From: VGBO01 sp964453335
GTDB lineage: Bacteria; Actinomycetota; Acidimicrobiia; Acidimicrobiales; CAIXPF01
NCBI GenBank assembly: GCA_964453335.1
Contig: CAYVOK010000015.1
Span: forward strand, 1-64,000
Direction: 5' to 3'
Length of the DNA: 64,000 nucleotides
Of the stretch, positions 49,792-58,341 are shown one piece after another. The position numbers and the translations under genes are program-made. A model generated the notes under the pieces. The model worked only from the letters and a program-made list of their open reading frames with translations, searched no databases and was not told the origin of the DNA. Numbering within the stretch: position 1 is the first letter of the stretch; every line of letters starts with the position of its first letter.

Positions 49792-50970
49792 TCAGAGCCG
49801 CTCGATGATGGTGCCGGTCCCCAGACCGCCACCGCAGCACATCGAGACGAAGCCGTACCGGCCGCCCGTGCGCTCGAGCTCGTGCAGCGCCTTCGTCACG
49901 AGGATCGCTCCGGTGCCCCCGAGCGGGTGGCCGAGGGCGACGGCGCCGCCGTTCGGGTTGATGCGCGCCGGATCGGCACCGCACTCGCGCTCGAAGGCGA
50001 GCGCCACCGACGCGAACGCCTCGTTGATCTCGAAGACGTCCATGTCGCCGACCGTGAGCCCGGTGCGGCCGAAGAGTCGGGCGGCGGCGTCGATCGGACC
50101 GGTGAGCATGAGCACCGGGTCGCAGCCGACGAGGCAGGTGTCGATCACCCGGGCCCGTGCCCGCAGGCCGAGCTCGGCGGCCCGCTCGGCCGTCATCATG
50201 AGCAGGGCACCGGCGCCGTCGGAGATCTGCGAGGAGCTCCCGGCCGTGTGCACGCCGTTCGGGCGGGCCACCGGCTTGAGGGCACGGAGGCCCTCGATCG
50301 TGGTCTCGCGCATGCCCTCGTCGCGGTCGACGACCCGGGTCTCGCCGGTGGGCTCACCGGCCTCGTCGAGGACGGGCACGGTGACGGGGACGATCTGGGT
50401 CTCGAAGCGGCCTTCCGCCCACGCCGCCGCAGCCCGCTGCTGGGACTGCAGGCCGAACGTGTCGGCGTCGTCGCGGGTGATCGACCAGGCGTCGGCCACG
50501 CGCTCTGCCGCCTCGAACTGCGAGGTGAACTCGTGCTCGCCGAAGTACGACTTCGGGATCGCCCGGCCGAGACCGAGCTTCTTGTCGGAGTTCGAGCCGA
50601 TCGGGATGCGGCTCATCGACTCGACGCCCGAGGCGAGGGCGACGTCGACGACGCCACCGGCGATCAGGCCGACGGCGAGGTTCGTCGCCTGCTGGGACGA
50701 GCCGCACTGGCTGTCGACCGTGGTGACCGCGGTCGTGATCGGCAGCCCGGCGGAGAGCCACGCCGTCCGCCCGACGTTGAAGGACTGTTCGCCGACCTGG
50801 CTCACGCAGCCGTTGACGACCTGTTCGATCGCAGCGGGGTCGATGCCGGACCGCTCGATCGCGGCACGCTGCACCGCTGCGAGCAGATCGGCCGGGTGGA
50901 GGGGGGCGAGCCCGCCCCCACGGCGACCGACGGGGGTACGGACGGCTTCGACGATGACGACCTCACGCAT
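49792..50970 (-). CDS. Acetyl-CoA acetyltransferase (thiolase)
   Basis: Thiolase II-type enzyme of 392 residues that cleaves or forms 3-ketoacyl-CoA. The active-site Cys is in DSQCGSSQQATNLAVGLI, the His and second Cys regions are in NPNGGAVALGHPLGGTGA and GFVSMCCGGGLGTGTIIE, and NEAFASVALAFE is also typical. Chain-length preference is unknown. The gene is single, with a TAGGCT element 8 nt before the ATG; a small unknown gene follows its promoter on the same strand upstream. Confidence 0.95.
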   Translation of the reverse strand: MREVVIVEAVRTPVGRRGGGLAPLHPADLLAAVQRAAIERSGIDPAAIEQVVNGCVSQVGEQSFNVGRTAWLSAGLPITTAVTTVDSQCGSSQQATNLAVGLIAGGVVDVALASGVESMSRIPIGSNSDKKLGLGRAIPKSYFGEHEFTSQFEAAERVADAWSITRDDADTFGLQSQQRAAAAWAEGRFETQIVPVTVPVLDEAGEPTGETRVVDRDEGMRETTIEGLRALKPVARPNGVHTAGSSSQISDGAGALLMMTAERAAELGLRARARVIDTCLVGCDPVLMLTGPIDAAARLFGRTGLTVGDMDVFEINEAFASVALAFERECGADPARINPNGGAVALGHPLGGTGAILVTKALHELERTGGRYGFVSMCCGGGLGTGTIIERL

Positions 50971-50978
50971 GGCGTCGG

Positions 50979-50984
50979 AGCCTA
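50979..50984 (-). promoter_or_regulatory. -10 element, thiolase gene
   Basis: TAGGCT on the minus strand, 8 nt before the ATG at 50970. Confidence 0.5.
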
Positions 50985-50994
50985 CGACACGCCG

Positions 50995-51213
50995 TCAGGC
51001 GGCGTGCGGCCGGGTCGTCGCCGCAGCGACGTCGGTGTCGAGATCGGGTGCGGCCTCGGCCTCGGCCTCGGCTTCGCGGGCGAGGCGTGCGGCCCGCACG
51101 GCCTGCAGCGCGGCACGGGCCCGGGCGACGCCTGCACGGCCCACCGCCCGGGTGTGCTCGTCGAGGCGCCAGTCGACCGTGGACGGATCGAGGAGACGGA
51201 GCTGGCTGGTCAT
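50995..51213 (-). CDS. Small basic Ala-rich protein, unknown function
   Basis: A 72-residue protein with the start SQLRLLDPSTVDWRLDEHTR, a helix GRAGVARARAALQAVRAARL and an acidic-then-Ala-rich tail. The WRLDEHTR-GR-GVA pattern looks familiar from small actinobacterial proteins of unknown function, so I think it is real despite its size. It is predicted helical and soluble. It sits between the thiolase and an LLM gene on the opposite strand. Confidence 0.62.
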   Translation of the reverse strand: MTSQLRLLDPSTVDWRLDEHTRAVGRAGVARARAALQAVRAARLAREAEAEAEAAPDLDTDVAAATTRPHAA

Positions 51214-51275
51214 GTGCCCATCGTGCCGGGCGGGTGTGACAACGAAGGCGGCGGCCGATCCAGGGGTCCGCCCGC

Positions 51276-51281
51276 TACAGT
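51276..51281 (+). promoter_or_regulatory. -10 element, LLM gene
   Basis: TACAGT about 57 nt before the ATG at 51339, with AAGGAGGA as ribosome-binding site; a leadered message. Confidence 0.35.
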
Positions 51282-51338
51282 CCGCCGACGACGACCTGGC
51301 ACCCGATCCGGTCGGCCAGACAAGGAGGACCGTCCGGC

Positions 51339-52319
51339 ATGAGCGGACTGCACCACGGCTACGGCATGAGCATCCCCTTCGCCGGCGTGCCGCTGCACGC
51401 GCAGCGGGACTGGGTCGCGGAGCTCGCCGACCTCGGCTACACCGACGTGTGGTCCTCGGAGGCCGACGGTGCCGATGCGTTCACCCCGCTCGTGCTCGCG
51501 TCGCAGTGGGCGCCCTCGCTCCGCCTCGGCTGCGCGATCGTCCCCGCGTTCACCCGCGGTCCGGCGCTCATGGCGCAGACCGTCGCATCGGTGGCGCAGG
51601 CCGCGCCCGGTCGGTTCGTGCTCGGCATCGGCACCTCGTCGAACGTCATCGTCGAGCGCTGGAACGGGATCCCCTTCGTCGAGCCCTACAAGCGGACCCG
51701 TGACATGGTGCGGTTCCTCAAGACCGCGCTCAGCGGCGAGAAGGTGACCGAGCGCTACGACACCTTCGAGGTGAACGGCTTCCGGTCGGGCATCCTCCCC
51801 GAGCAGCCGGTGCCGATCCTCATCGCCGCACTGCGCGAGGGCATGCTGCGTCTCGCCGGGCGTGAGGGCGACGGGGCGATCATCAACTGGCTCGCCGCCA
51901 CCGACGTGCCGCAGGTCGTGCGCCCCGTGCAGGAGGCCGGTGGCGGGACGCCGAAGGAGGTCGTCGCCCGGATCTTCGTGTGCCCCTCCACCGACCGTGA
52001 CGCCGTCTACGCCGGTGCCCGCATGGCGATCGCGGCGTACCTCAACGTGCCCGTCTACGCGGCGTTCCACGAGTGGCTCGGCCGCGGCGAGATGCTGGCC
52101 CCGATGTGGGAGCACTGGAAGGCCGGTGACCGCAAGGCGGCGTTGGCGGCGATCCCCGACCACCTCGTCGACGAGCTCATCGTGTGGGGCTCGCCCGAGG
52201 CGTGCCGGGAGCACATCGGCCGCTACGTCGAGGCCGGCGTCACCACGCCGGCGCTGTCGATCATGAAGTTCGGCGGGATCGACGTGCGGCAGGCCTGCCG
52301 CGACCTCGCCCCGCGCTGA
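51339..52319 (+). CDS. LLM-class F420-dependent oxidoreductase
   Basis: Luciferase-like oxidoreductase of 326 residues, in the subgroup often annotated as F420-dependent. Features are YGMSIPFAGVPLHAQRDWVA, LADLGYTDVWSSEADGADAF, LRLGCAIVPAFTRGPALMAQ, GRFVLGIGTSSNVIVERWNG and PVPILIAALREGMLRLAG. The cofactor is inferred from the family and from cofC in the same window. A strong AAGGAGGA site precedes the ATG. A related gene lies convergent at 52332. Confidence 0.88.
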   Translation: MSGLHHGYGMSIPFAGVPLHAQRDWVAELADLGYTDVWSSEADGADAFTPLVLASQWAPSLRLGCAIVPAFTRGPALMAQTVASVAQAAPGRFVLGIGTSSNVIVERWNGIPFVEPYKRTRDMVRFLKTALSGEKVTERYDTFEVNGFRSGILPEQPVPILIAALREGMLRLAGREGDGAIINWLAATDVPQVVRPVQEAGGGTPKEVVARIFVCPSTDRDAVYAGARMAIAAYLNVPVYAAFHEWLGRGEMLAPMWEHWKAGDRKAALAAIPDHLVDELIVWGSPEACREHIGRYVEAGVTTPALSIMKFGGIDVRQACRDLAPR

Positions 52320-52331
52320 GCCCCGGCGACC

Positions 52332-53345
52332 TCAGGCGAGCGGGGCGACCGCCCGCAGCGTCGCCTCCACGACACCCATCCGGTCATCACCCCAGGGGAG
52401 TGGCATGACGACCGCGTGGTCGACGCCGCCGGCGAGGTAGGCGGCGACGGTGGCGCGCACGTGCGCCTCGTCACCCATCACGTCGATGTCGTCGCACATG
52501 CGTTCCGAGATCGCAGCGACGGCCGCCGCCCGGTCGCGTCGCGCCGAGGCCTCGCGCACCTGCGCGATCTCGTCGCCGTACCCGGCCCGTTCGAAGTTGC
52601 GGGCGTACCCGTCGACGACCGCGTACGACCACAGGTCGCGCCGGGCCCGGTCGCGAGCGGCCTCGGCGTCGCCGACCCCCACGTGCACGTATGCGTAGAC
52701 CTTGCAGGAACCGGCCGGTCGCCCGGCCGCCGCCTCGCCTCGCCGCACCTGTTCGACCGACCAGGCGACGTGGTGGGCGGGGAGGTAGTTGAGGAGTACG
52801 CCGTCGGCGAGCTCACCGGCGAGCTCGAGCATGCGCGGGTTCAGCGCGGCCAGCACGGTGCGGGGTCGGCGGTCGCGCAGGCGCACACCGAGCTGCGCCC
52901 CCCGGAGGCGGAACGGTCCGTACTCGCCGGTGACCTCCTCGCCGGCGAGGAGTGCCCGCAGCACGGTGAGGTAGGCGCGCATGTAGGCGAGCGGTGTGGT
53001 GCCGGCGGGCAGGTACGGCACACCGTGCCAGCGTTCGGTGATGACGGGCGACGACATCCCCACGCCGACGAGCACGTCACGGTCGGGGTGGAGGTCCTGC
53101 AGGGTGGCGGCGGTCATCGCGACGAGAAGGGGGGAGCGGAGCTGGATCGGGAGCACCCCGGTGCCGAGGTCGAGGCCCGGGGCCGCCGCACCGGCCGCGG
53201 CGAGCATCGTGAACCCGTCCATCGCGGAGGCCTCCGCCGTCCAGAACGAGCCGTACCCGAGGTCGGCGGCGAGCCGGGCGGCTTCGAGACCCCGTGCGGA
53301 ACCGAGGGCGGAGAAGCTGGCGAAGGTGACCCCGATGGCGGACAT
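52332..53345 (-). CDS. LLM-class flavin/F420-dependent oxidoreductase
   Basis: A 337-residue LLM-family protein with ARLAADLGYGSFWTAEASAM, LDLGTGVLPIQLRSPLLVAM, DVLVGVGMSSPVITERWHGV, GPFRLRGAQLGVRLRDRRPR and VLLNYLPAHHVAWSVEQVRR. It resembles the gene at 51339 in layout (GIG/GVGMSSPVITERWHG versus GIGTSSNVIVERWNG), so the two may be old paralogs. It converges with 51339, leaving 12 bases between stops. The substrate is unknown. Confidence 0.87.
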   Translation of the reverse strand: MSAIGVTFASFSALGSARGLEAARLAADLGYGSFWTAEASAMDGFTMLAAAGAAAPGLDLGTGVLPIQLRSPLLVAMTAATLQDLHPDRDVLVGVGMSSPVITERWHGVPYLPAGTTPLAYMRAYLTVLRALLAGEEVTGEYGPFRLRGAQLGVRLRDRRPRTVLAALNPRMLELAGELADGVLLNYLPAHHVAWSVEQVRRGEAAAGRPAGSCKVYAYVHVGVGDAEAARDRARRDLWSYAVVDGYARNFERAGYGDEIAQVREASARRDRAAAVAAISERMCDDIDVMGDEAHVRATVAAYLAGGVDHAVVMPLPWGDDRMGVVEATLRAVAPLA

Positions 53346-53351
53346 GGCCGG

Positions 53352-53357
53352 ACACTA
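53352..53357 (-). promoter_or_regulatory. -10 element, LLM gene
   Basis: TAGTGT on the minus strand, 6 nt before the ATG at 53345. Confidence 0.45.
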
Positions 53358-53412
53358 GCGACCGTCCGGGCGGTGGTCGCGTCCGTGCCCCGTTCAGTGT
53401 CCCGGGGCGCGG

Positions 53413-53418
53413 TAGGGT
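53413..53418 (+). promoter_or_regulatory. -10 element, small gene
   Basis: TAGGGT ends 6 nt before the ATG at 53425. It supports the 59-codon gene being real. Confidence 0.45.
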
Positions 53419-53424
53419 GACCTC

Positions 53425-53604
53425 ATGTCGGTCGAGCTGGAGATGAAGAGCACCGTCGACGAGCAGGTCGCTGCGGCGATCGCGCTGATCGACCGGGGGC
53501 TCCCCGTGCTGGTGAAGCGCGATCTCGTCGCTGCAGGTGAGGTGACGGACCTGTTGCTCGACGTCCGCATGCTGCTCGCCGCAGCACTCGCCGACGCGCG
53601 CTGA
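53425..53604 (+). CDS. Small protein of 59 residues, unknown function
   Basis: A 59-residue open frame beginning MSVELEMKSTVDEQVAAAIA and ending in an alpha-helical LLLDVRMLLAAALADAR. It is not recognised. The frame begins just behind a good -10 element and fills the only space between an LLM gene and the PAP2 gene, and its third codon positions are GC-rich like those of its neighbours. It is predicted soluble and helical. Confidence 0.55.
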   Translation: MSVELEMKSTVDEQVAAAIALIDRGLPVLVKRDLVAAGEVTDLLLDVRMLLAAALADAR

Positions 53605-53625
53605 CCCCGACCCCGCCGGGCCCGC

Positions 53626-54174
53626 TCAGCGGAGCAGACGGCGGGCGATACGTCCGAGGACGACGCCGATGGCCAGGCCGCCGACCACGTCGGAGGCATG
53701 GTGGATCCGCACGTGCACCCGGCTCGTCGCGACGACGATGCCGGCGAGGTGGTAGAGCGGCGAGAGCCGGCTCCGCCGACCGAGCATCGCGGCGGCGACC
53801 ATCGCGGCGGTGGCGTGCCCGCTCGGGAAACTCGACGTCTTCGGCGTACGCAGCCGGTGGGGTCGACCGCCGGCCGGTGCGGTCGGCCGTTCCCGCCGGA
53901 ACATGGACTTGATCGGTCCGTTCACCACGGCCGACTCGACGCCGAGCGCCACGCTCACCCGGGCGGCGCGTGCGATCCGGCGTGGCGTCGGGGCGACGAC
54001 GACGGGGGCCCATGCGAGCACGTGCCAGAGGACGGAGAAGTTCCCGGCCTCCGACGCCGCGTAGAGCACCCGGTTCGCGGTCGGGTTGGCGCGCAGCGGC
54101 TCGAGGCGACGGTCGACGGCGCGGTCGAAGGAGGCAACGGCCCCGGTGAGGGGTCCGAACCCGGTGATGGGCAC
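53626..54174 (-). CDS. PAP2-family membrane phosphatase
   Basis: Membrane phosphatase of 182 residues acting on lipid or isoprenoid (di)phosphates. All three catalytic motifs are seen: KSMFRRERP, FPSGHATAAMV and SRVHVRIHHASDVVGG. Hydrophobic segments lie around VLWHVLAWAPVVV, VVNGPIK-preceding and the C-terminal GGLAIGVVLGRI. GTG 54174 overlaps the stop of the upstream alpha/beta hydrolase by a few bases, so the two are coupled. Confidence 0.9.
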   Translation of the reverse strand: MPITGFGPLTGAVASFDRAVDRRLEPLRANPTANRVLYAASEAGNFSVLWHVLAWAPVVVAPTPRRIARAARVSVALGVESAVVNGPIKSMFRRERPTAPAGGRPHRLRTPKTSSFPSGHATAAMVAAAMLGRRSRLSPLYHLAGIVVATSRVHVRIHHASDVVGGLAIGVVLGRIARRLLR

Positions 54175-54176
54175 GG

Positions 54177-55034
54177 TCAGCCCCTCCCGCCGTCGAGGAG
54201 CGCCGCCCGGATCGACGCGGCGATGCGTGCCGGGTCCTCTTGCGGTCCGAAGTGGCCGAGGTTGGGGTGCGGTTCGAGCCGACCGGCGGGGAGCCGTTCG
54301 GCGATCGCGGCGGCCCATGCCGCCGGCTGGTCTGGGTCGGTGACGGCACCGGCGCACACGGTCACCGGGCAGCGGACCGCGTCGAGGCGATCGAAGGCCC
54401 GGTGGCGCGCCCCGTGTTCGTACAGCGCGGACTCGTCCTCGGGGCGACAGCGCAGCGTGATGCCGCCGTCCTCGGTGGGGGCGAACCCGTAGGTGACGTA
54501 GGCCCGTAGCGCGTCGGGGTGCAGTGCGGAGAACGGGGGCTTTGCGGCGAAGTTCTCGAGCGCCGCCTCCACGGAGGGGAAGTCGGCCCGGCGTCGCAGG
54601 GCGCTGGCGGCGAGCCGGTTCTCGCCTTCGGTGCGTGCTGCGACGTCACCGGGGAAGCACACCGGTTCGTAGCACCACAGGGCGCCGAACGTGCCGGGTG
54701 CGGCCGCCTCGGCGAGGAGCAGCACGGCGCCGCCCATCGAGTGCCCGGCGGCGACGGTGCCGGTCAGACCGAGGTCGCCCACGAGTGCGGCGACGTCCGC
54801 GGCGATGGAGGTCCAGGCGAGGCCGGCACCTGCGGGCACCGTCGTGCGCCCGTGGCCGCGCATGTCGGGGGCGTAGCAGTGCGCCACCGCCGCGAGGTGC
54901 GCGGCGACGGGTTCCCAGATCCCGCCGCAGAACCCGGTGGCGTGCACGAGGAGCATCGGCGGACCGTCGCCGCCGAGGTCGTGCAACGCGACGTCGACGC
55001 CGTCGGTGGCGGGGATACGGCGGATCTCGTCCAT
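54177..55034 (-). CDS. Alpha/beta hydrolase
   Basis: Esterase/lipase-like hydrolase of 285 residues. Conserved parts are PPMLLVHATGFCGGIWEPVA with the oxyanion region, YAPDMRGHGRT, and the nucleophile elbow AAGHSMGGAVLL with the catalytic Ser; the Asp lies in the CAGAVTDPDQPAAW region and the His in HPNLGHFGPQEDP. The start could be ATG 55034 or 55043 (three residues longer). Substrate unknown. Divergent from the SnoaL-like gene at 55092. Confidence 0.88.
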   Translation of the reverse strand: MDEIRRIPATDGVDVALHDLGGDGPPMLLVHATGFCGGIWEPVAAHLAAVAHCYAPDMRGHGRTTVPAGAGLAWTSIAADVAALVGDLGLTGTVAAGHSMGGAVLLLAEAAAPGTFGALWCYEPVCFPGDVAARTEGENRLAASALRRRADFPSVEAALENFAAKPPFSALHPDALRAYVTYGFAPTEDGGITLRCRPEDESALYEHGARHRAFDRLDAVRCPVTVCAGAVTDPDQPAAWAAAIAERLPAGRLEPHPNLGHFGPQEDPARIAASIRAALLDGGRG

Positions 55035-55077
55035 CCGTCCCATTCTGGCGCGCCGGGGCCCGGGGGACCGCAGTCGG

Positions 55078-55083
55078 TAGGCT
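55078..55083 (+). promoter_or_regulatory. -10 element, SnoaL-like gene
   Basis: TAGGCT ends 8 nt before the GTG at 55092. Confidence 0.45.
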
Positions 55084-55091
55084 CCGCCGCC

Positions 55092-55490
55092 GTGGACGAC
55101 CGCACCGCCGACGACGATCCGGCCGCGGCGGTCCTCGCCGCCAACGCCCGGTTCTACGAGGCGTTCGAGGCGGCCGATCTCGACGCGATGTCGGCCGCCT
55201 GGGAGCACGCGACCGACGTCCTGTGCACCCACCCCGGGTGGCCGACGTTGCGCGGGTGGGCGCAGGTGTCGTCGTCGTGGTTCGCGATCTTCCGGAACCC
55301 GCAGCGGTTGCAGGTGATCCTCACGTCCTCGTCGGTGACCGTCGTCGGCGACGCGGCCTGGGTCGCGGTCGACGAGAACCTGCTCGACGGCGGGCCGGGG
55401 CAGACGGTGTCGGCGTTGAACGTGTTCCGACGACGCGACGGCCGCTGGCGGGTGGTCGCGCACCACGGGTCGCCGGTGCTGCGTCGCTGA
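55092..55490 (+). CDS. NTF2/SnoaL-like domain protein
   Basis: A 132-residue cone-shaped NTF2-like protein: helices AAVLAANARFYEAFEAADLD and MSAAWEHATDVLCTHPGWPT, then beta strands VILTSSSVTVVGDAAWVAVD and the closing VFRRRDGRWRVVAHHGSPV. The HPGWPT and HHGSPV segments match the SnoaL_3 group found near many oxidoreductases. Members are either small enzymes or ligand binders; no function can be assigned here. Confidence 0.83.
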   Translation: MDDRTADDDPAAAVLAANARFYEAFEAADLDAMSAAWEHATDVLCTHPGWPTLRGWAQVSSSWFAIFRNPQRLQVILTSSSVTVVGDAAWVAVDENLLDGGPGQTVSALNVFRRRDGRWRVVAHHGSPVLRR

Positions 55491-55502
55491 CCGGTCGGCG
55501 GG

Positions 55503-56648
55503 TCAGGGTTCCTTGGGGAGCCCGAGGAGTCGCTCGCCGATGATGTTCTTCTGGATCTGCGTGGTCCCGCCTGCGATCTCGCCGGCGGGGGCGGCGAGCA
55601 GGGCACGGCTTCGGTCGTCGGCGAGCATCCCGGCGGGCCCGGCGGCGTCGACGGCGAGCGCCGCTGCGGCGTAGCCCATCGCCCCGATGCCGAGCTTGGA
55701 GAGCGACGCCGTCGTGGAGGCGACCGCACCCTGGCGGCGGACCATCGCCCCGTAGGCGCGCCCCCGGGCGGCGAGGGTCGCTGCGGCGTCGCGGCGCACG
55801 GCCGTCGTCGGCCCGTCCGCGCCGCCGGTGGTGCGCAGCGCTGCGGCCATGGCGTCGAGCCGGCGTCCGAGCGACACCGCCGCCGCGCCGACCGATCCGC
55901 GTTCGTTCGTGAGGGTCGTCATCGCGACGGCCCACCCGTCGTGCAGCGGGCCGAGGAGACAGTCGGCGGGCACGCGCACACCCGTGAAGAACACCTCGTC
56001 GAACTCGGCGTCACCGGTCATCTGGCGGAGCGGGCGCACCTCGATGCCCGGGAGGTGCATGTCGAGCAGGAAGAACGAGATGCCCTTGTGCTTGGGGGCT
56101 TCGGGGTCGGTGCGGGCGAGCAGGATGCCCCATTCGGCGCACCGGCCGCCGGAGCACCACACCTTCTGGCCCTCGACGACGTACTCGTCGCCGTCGCGGG
56201 TCGCCGTGGTGCGCAGCGACGCGAGGTCGGACCCGGCACCGGGTTCGGAGAACAGCTGGCACCACACGTCCTCGGCGGTGAGGATCCGCTGCAGGAACCG
56301 TTCCTTCTGGGCGTCGGTGCCGTAGCGCTGGATCGACCCTCCGGCGAGCACGTACCCGACCATGTTCACGTACGGCGGCACCCGGGCGATCGCGGCGGCC
56401 TCGAGCCAGGCGGCGTGGTGGTCGGGGGTGAGACCGAGGCCGCCGTACCGGGTCGGCCACGCGATGCCGGTCAGGCGGGCGGCGTCGAGCCGCTTCTGCC
56501 AGGCCACCCCGGCGTCGCGCAGGTCGGGCGGCATGATCGCGCCGTAGTCGCGCGGCGCGTGCACGGCGTTCGCCGCGAGCCACGCGTCGGCGCGGGCCCG
56601 GAACTCCTCGACGGTCTCGGTGACCTCGTCCGACTGCACGCCACCCAC
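55503..56648 (-). CDS. Acyl-CoA dehydrogenase family protein
   Basis: Third acyl-CoA dehydrogenase of the window, 381 residues. It has CQLFSEPGAGSDLASLRTTA, DEYVVEGQKVWCSGG, KHKGISFFLLDM, VRPLRQMTGDAEFDEVFF and a C-terminal AGGTTQIQKNIIGERLLGLP. The start GTG 56648 is three bases behind the stop of the acyl-CoA synthetase gene, so the two form an operon that would activate and then desaturate the same acid. It is shorter than the enzymes at 10687 and 37085. Confidence 0.93.
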   Translation of the reverse strand: MGGVQSDEVTETVEEFRARADAWLAANAVHAPRDYGAIMPPDLRDAGVAWQKRLDAARLTGIAWPTRYGGLGLTPDHHAAWLEAAAIARVPPYVNMVGYVLAGGSIQRYGTDAQKERFLQRILTAEDVWCQLFSEPGAGSDLASLRTTATRDGDEYVVEGQKVWCSGGRCAEWGILLARTDPEAPKHKGISFFLLDMHLPGIEVRPLRQMTGDAEFDEVFFTGVRVPADCLLGPLHDGWAVAMTTLTNERGSVGAAAVSLGRRLDAMAAALRTTGGADGPTTAVRRDAAATLAARGRAYGAMVRRQGAVASTTASLSKLGIGAMGYAAAALAVDAAGPAGMLADDRSRALLAAPAGEIAGGTTQIQKNIIGERLLGLPKEP

Positions 56649-56651
56649 AGG

Positions 56652-58265
56652 TCAGCCTGCGGCGAGCGTGTCGACGGCGTACTGCTTGAGCCGCTTGTAG
56701 TCGACCTTGCCGTTGGGGGCGCGGCCGATCGTCTCGATCGGCACGACCCGGCGCGGGGCCTTGTAGCCGGCGAGGCGGGCCTTGACGTGGTCGACGATGT
56801 CGGCCTCGTCGATGCCGCTGCCCGGCCGGGCCTCGACGACGGCGGTGATCGACTCGCCGAACCGCTCGTCGGGCACGCCGACGACGACCGCGTCGGCGAT
56901 CGCCGGGTGCAGCTTCAGCGCTTCCTCGACCTCCTCGGGGAACACCTTCTCGCCGCCGGTGTTGATGCACACCGAGCCGCGGCCGAGGAGGGTGAGGGTG
57001 CCGTCGGCCTCGACGACGGCGTAGTCGCCGGGCACCGAGTACCGGCGCCCGCCGAGGACGACGAACGTCGCCGCCGACTTGTCCGGGTCCTTGTAGTACC
57101 CGATGGGCTGGAACCCGCCGACGGCGACACGACCCTGCACCCCCGACCCGGGGGCGACGTCGTTTCCGTCGTCGTCGATGACACGGGTGTTCTCGCCGAG
57201 ACGGAACTTCGCCGTGCGGACGGCATCCGCGCCGGTGGAGACGGACTGCCCCATGCCCATCGCCTCCGACGACCCGAAGTTGTCGATGAGCTGCATGCCC
57301 GGGTGGTGGCGGAGGAGCGCTTCCTTGACCGGGGCCGACCACATCACACCCGACGAGGTGAGCGCGACGAGCGAGCTGATGTCCCAGCGGCCGGGGGCGG
57401 CGTCGAGGGCGGCGGCCATGGGCTTCGCGAACGCGTCACCGACGATCGCCGCGATGTTGACCCCTTCCCGTTCGACGACGTCGAGGAGCTCCTCCACGTC
57501 GAAGTGGCGCTGCTCGAGGAGTGCGACGCAGCCGCCGACGGCGAGGATCGACAGCGCGGTGAACCAGCCGGTTCCGTGCATCAGCGGGCAGGCGGGGAGG
57601 CTGACCTTGCCGGGGCGGGTGATCTTCGCCCGCACGGCGTCGTAGTCGGCGTCGGCCCGGTAGCGGGCGTTCGTCCCGCCGAGGAGGCCGCGGACGAGGT
57701 CGTCCTGGCGCCACATGACGCCCTTCGGCATCCCGGTGGTGCCACCGGTGTAGAGCATCATCAGGTCGTCACCGCTGCGGCCCCACGGTGCGGTCACCCG
57801 GCCGTCGACGGGGGTGGCGACGACGGTCTCGTAGTCGAGCGCCCACGCCGGTCGGGTGTCGCTGCCGTCGTCGACCCAGATCCAGCTCGTCACCTTCGGC
57901 GCCCGGGAGCGGACCCGCTCGACGCGTTCGGTGAAGCTGCCGTGGAAGATCACGGCGACCGCGTCGGCGTTGTCCCACAGGTAGACGAGCTCGTCGTCCG
58001 CGTAGCGGTAGTTCGTGTTGACCGGGACGAGTCCGGCCTTGAACGCCGCGAAGCAGCCCTCGAGGTACTCGGGGGCGTTGTACAGGTACAGTGCCACCTT
58101 GTCCTGCTGCGCGGCGCCGCGGTCGAGGAGGGTGCGGGCGAGGCCGTCGGCGCGCCGGTCGAAGTCGGCCCACCGGGTGCGCCGTCCGCCCTGCACGACC
58201 GCCGGGGCGTCCGGCAGGTTGTCGGCGGCGATCTCCCACAGGTGGGCGAAGTTCCAGTCGGTCAC
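56652..58265 (-). CDS. Long-chain-type acyl-CoA synthetase (FadD-like)
   Basis: ANL-family acyl-CoA ligase of 537 residues. The motifs are MMLYTGGTTGMPKGVMWRQD, CPLMHGTGWFTALSILAVGG, LVALTSSGVMWSAPVKEALL, FGSSEAMGMG, a PGDYAVVEADGTLTLLGRGS stretch where GW-TGD normally sits, INTGGEKVFPEEVEEALKLH and the C-terminal NGKVDYKRLK catalytic lysine. This layout resembles the mycobacterial FadD enzymes that activate steroid side-chain or fatty acids. GTG 58265 has a clear GGAGGA site 8 nt upstream. It heads the pair with the dehydrogenase at 55503. Confidence 0.92.
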   Translation of the reverse strand: MTDWNFAHLWEIAADNLPDAPAVVQGGRRTRWADFDRRADGLARTLLDRGAAQQDKVALYLYNAPEYLEGCFAAFKAGLVPVNTNYRYADDELVYLWDNADAVAVIFHGSFTERVERVRSRAPKVTSWIWVDDGSDTRPAWALDYETVVATPVDGRVTAPWGRSGDDLMMLYTGGTTGMPKGVMWRQDDLVRGLLGGTNARYRADADYDAVRAKITRPGKVSLPACPLMHGTGWFTALSILAVGGCVALLEQRHFDVEELLDVVEREGVNIAAIVGDAFAKPMAAALDAAPGRWDISSLVALTSSGVMWSAPVKEALLRHHPGMQLIDNFGSSEAMGMGQSVSTGADAVRTAKFRLGENTRVIDDDGNDVAPGSGVQGRVAVGGFQPIGYYKDPDKSAATFVVLGGRRYSVPGDYAVVEADGTLTLLGRGSVCINTGGEKVFPEEVEEALKLHPAIADAVVVGVPDERFGESITAVVEARPGSGIDEADIVDHVKARLAGYKAPRRVVPIETIGRAPNGKVDYKRLKQYAVDTLAAG

Positions 58266-58341
58266 GGTTCGGGTCCTCCCCCGGACGTCCTCGGCGACGT
58301 CGGACCCGGTGATTCTCGCCGCGCTGTGACGCCCGTCGCCA

